A stretch of DNA of 9,349 nucleotides from Clostridia bacterium (GTDB taxonomy: Bacteria; Bacillota; Clostridia; Oscillospirales; Acutalibacteraceae). The notes beneath the pieces are model-generated. The model was not told the DNA's origin. It did no database searches and saw only the letters and a program-made list of their open reading frames with translations. The DNA lies in NCBI GenBank assembly GCA_900763035.1, contig CAAFIS010000158.1, positions 1 through 9,349 on the forward strand, read 5' to 3'. Of this stretch, positions 7,636 to 9,349 are shown one piece after another. Made by a program: the position numbers and the translations under genes. How positions within the stretch are numbered: position 1 is the first letter of the stretch; each line of letters starts with the position of its first letter.

Positions 7636-8868
7636 GTGACGGCAAAAGACAAAAAAGGGCGTGTGCAGCGGCTGGTCGCGTGGTCGGTCACGCTGCTTTT
7701 GCTGCTGTACGCGGGCTACCAGATCTATCGCGCGCTGGTCGGCCGGATCGGCACGGAGCAGGTCAACACCTACAGCGTGTACGAGTCGATCGATGCCACC
7801 GGCATCATCTTCCGTTCGGAGACGGTGATCGCCCCGGTGAGCAGCGGCAGCCTGTATTACACGGTCGAAAACGGGACGCGCGTCGCCAAGGACAGCCTGA
7901 TCGCCCATATCTATCAAAGTGAGCAGGACGGTCTGCTGGAGCAGCAGATCACCGCGCTGGATGCGCAGATCACCACCTTGCGTACGATCCAGGCCGACCG
8001 TTCCTCCAGTCACCTGACACTGGACATCCTCAACACGCAGCTGACCGCCGCGCTCGATGAGATGATCGCCGCCGCGGACGGCGGCGTATTCGAGCAGATC
8101 TCTGCCACCCGTTCGCGTCTGCTGTCGCTGCTGAGCAAAAAGCAGCTGGTCACCGGCGGCACGGTGGATCTGACCGATGCGCTTTCTCGGCTGGAGAGCG
8201 AGAAAAAGCAGCTGGAGCAGAGCTATCACCGCCCGACCGGTACGCTCAAGGCACCGGTCGCGGGCTATTTCGCGGACAAGCCGGACGGGTATGAGGAATT
8301 GCTGGGCAGCGTGGAGGCCGATAAGGTCACCGTGCAGCAGATCGACGACTGGCTGGCGCTGGAGCCGCCGACGCCCGCCGCATCGTCCGGCAAGATCGTC
8401 AGCGGGTATGAATGGTATTTTGCCTGCAACGTGCCGGACAGCTATTACAACACGCTCTCCGTCGGGCGGGAGCTGTCGCTGCGTATGGCCTTCGTGACGG
8501 ACGACGACATCCCCGTCACGGTCACGGCGGTCGACCGCGCCAACGACGGACGCATGGCGGTGGTGTTCCGCTGTGCATATATGTCGCAGGCGCTGTCCAC
8601 CGTCCGCCGCGAGGACGTGCAGATCCAACTCGTCCGGCACACCGGTCTGCGCGTGCCCAAGCGCGCGATCGTGATCGGCGAGGATATGCAGGCGGGCGTG
8701 TACGTTCTGTCCGGCAGTATGGTGCATTTCCGTAAGATCGAGCAGCAGTTCAGCGAACCGGCGGACTACGTGATCTGCACGCAGACGGACGAATCGGGCT
8801 ATCTGCATCTGTATGACGATGTGATCGTGGAAGGGAAGGGACTGTATGACGGAAAGATCATCCGCTGA
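7636..8868 (+). CDS. HlyD-like membrane fusion (adaptor) protein, function unknown
   Basis: A 410-residue single-pass membrane protein with the layout of HlyD/RND-type adaptors. A short basic N-terminus (KDKK) leads into one hydrophobic helix at about 13-34 with no lipobox or evident cleavage site, so the bulk should lie outside the membrane. Residues 63-92 resemble the first half of a lipoyl-like domain (APVSSGSLYYTVENGTRVAK). Residues 95-198 are helical and Gln/Leu/Glu-rich, as in a coiled-coil hairpin. TLKAPVAGYF (203-212) looks like the second lipoyl half. The remainder is beta-rich (about 265-400). It begins with GTG after the GGGAAGGGAGGG run at 7617-7628, 18 bases after miaA. Its 3' end overlaps yggS by 23 bases. 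No ABC or RND permease, ATPase or outer-membrane partner is in the window. A role in export or in cell-envelope assembly is inference. The adaptor fold assignment is fairly firm, the specific function is not. Confidence 0.8.
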   Translation: MTAKDKKGRVQRLVAWSVTLLLLLYAGYQIYRALVGRIGTEQVNTYSVYESIDATGIIFRSETVIAPVSSGSLYYTVENGTRVAKDSLIAHIYQSEQDGLLEQQITALDAQITTLRTIQADRSSSHLTLDILNTQLTAALDEMIAAADGGVFEQISATRSRLLSLLSKKQLVTGGTVDLTDALSRLESEKKQLEQSYHRPTGTLKAPVAGYFADKPDGYEELLGSVEADKVTVQQIDDWLALEPPTPAASSGKIVSGYEWYFACNVPDSYYNTLSVGRELSLRMAFVTDDDIPVTVTAVDRANDGRMAVVFRCAYMSQALSTVRREDVQIQLVRHTGLRVPKRAIVIGEDMQAGVYVLSGSMVHFRKIEQQFSEPADYVICTQTDESGYLHLYDDVIVEGKGLYDGKIIR

Positions 8869-9349
8869 TGCGGCACTGCGCGACCGGCTTTCCCGCGTGG
8901 AGGAGAGCATCGCCCGCGCCTGCGCGGACGCCGGGCGCGCACGCGACGAGGTGACGATGCTGGCCGTGACCAAGACCGTGCCGATCGACGACATTTTGGC
9001 GGCGATCCGGCTGGGCGTGCGGCATGTCGGCGAGAACCGCGTGCAGGAGTACATGGAAAAGCGTCCGGCACTGCCCGCCGGGGTGCGCACGCAGCTGATC
9101 GGGCATCTGCAGAGCAACAAGGTGCGCCGGATCGTGGGCGAGGTCGATCAGATCTCGTCGGTCGATACGCTGCCGCTGGCGCAGAAGATCTCCGCAGTGT
9201 CGACGGAGCGGGGCATCGTGACCGACGTCCTCGTCGAGGTCAATATCGGCGGCGAGGCGGCGAAGTCCGGTGTCGCGCCGGATCGGCTGGAGGAATTGCT
9301 TGCGGGCATCGCTCCGCTGCCCGGCCTCCGGGTGCGCGGATTGATGACC
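8846..9349 (+). CDS. yggS: YggS/PLPBP family pyridoxal-phosphate-binding protein (3' end outside window)
   Basis: This is the N-terminal 168 residues of a YggS/YlmE/PROSC-type protein, a cytosolic PLP-binding protein involved in vitamin B6 and amino/keto-acid homeostasis and not a known racemase. The PLP lysine is K43 in LAVTKTV. Other family signatures are GVRHVGENRVQE (57-68), IGHLQSNK (85-92), the SSVDT strand and EVNIGGEAAKSG. The reading frame is open to the last base, ending at RGLMT, and about 55-65 residues should remain. The ATG at 8846 lies within the end of the HlyD-like gene and follows GAAGGGAAGGG at about 8830-8840, which is coding sequence of that gene. The 23-base overlap suggests translational coupling. 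In many Firmicutes yggS (ylmE) is followed by sepF and other division genes, but that cannot be seen here. Confidence 0.95.
   Translation, partial: MTERSSADAALRDRLSRVEESIARACADAGRARDEVTMLAVTKTVPIDDILAAIRLGVRHVGENRVQEYMEKRPALPAGVRTQLIGHLQSNKVRRIVGEVDQISSVDTLPLAQKISAVSTERGIVTDVLVEVNIGGEAAKSGVAPDRLEELLAGIAPLPGLRVRGLMT

Noticed and set aside
6148..9120. A 990-codon open frame on the - strand across mutL end, miaA, the adaptor gene and yggS
   Set aside because: It lies antisense to four genes with clear family motifs, its translation is Arg/His/Gln-rich with no recognisable domain, and long antisense frames are expected from GC-rich codon use.

Overview
The window is a compact, high-GC bacterial housekeeping segment. 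It holds seven co-directional protein-coding genes on the + strand, with gaps of only about 18-30 bases and one 23-base overlap. The order is miaB, a YlbF/YmcA-family gene, mutS, mutL, miaA, an HlyD-like membrane adaptor gene, and yggS (cut by the window end). The miaB-ymcA-mutS-mutL-miaA order matches the ymcB-ymcA-cotE-mutS-mutL...miaA neighbourhood of Bacillus and other Firmicutes, here without cotE. The GC-rich codon use, the strong AGGAGG-type ribosome binding sites and an HlyD-like gene next to yggS suggest a high-GC Clostridia member, for example from the Oscillospiraceae/Ruminococcaceae. That placement is inference, not a database result.

Layout: bases 1-55 are an AT-rich leader with a TATAAT box and a Shine-Dalgarno, probably the operon promoter. 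Bases 56-1915 carry the tRNA methylthiotransferase gene miaB and a small YlbF/YmcA-family protein with a cysteine-rich tail. Bases 1938-6645 carry the mismatch repair pair mutS and mutL. Both proteins have motifs resembling sliding-clamp binding sites, and MutL has a C-terminal endonuclease site. Bases 6667-7617 carry miaA, which makes the substrate of MiaB. Bases 7636-8868 carry a single-pass membrane adaptor of HlyD type with no transporter partner in view. Bases 8846-9349 carry the first 168 codons of the PLP-binding protein YggS/PLPBP.

The genes fall into three jobs that appear to share a transcript. MiaA and MiaB perform consecutive steps of ms2i6A37 tRNA modification. MutS and MutL perform mismatch repair. 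The last pair (HlyD-like protein and YggS) probably begins a second conserved block. No terminator-like hairpin with a T-run, tRNA, rRNA, insertion sequence, CRISPR array or phage gene was seen. There is no gene-free stretch over 300 bases. The most interesting points are the orphan HlyD-like adaptor overlapping yggS, the four-cysteine tail of the YlbF-like protein, and a non-consensus residue in the MutL endonuclease motif.
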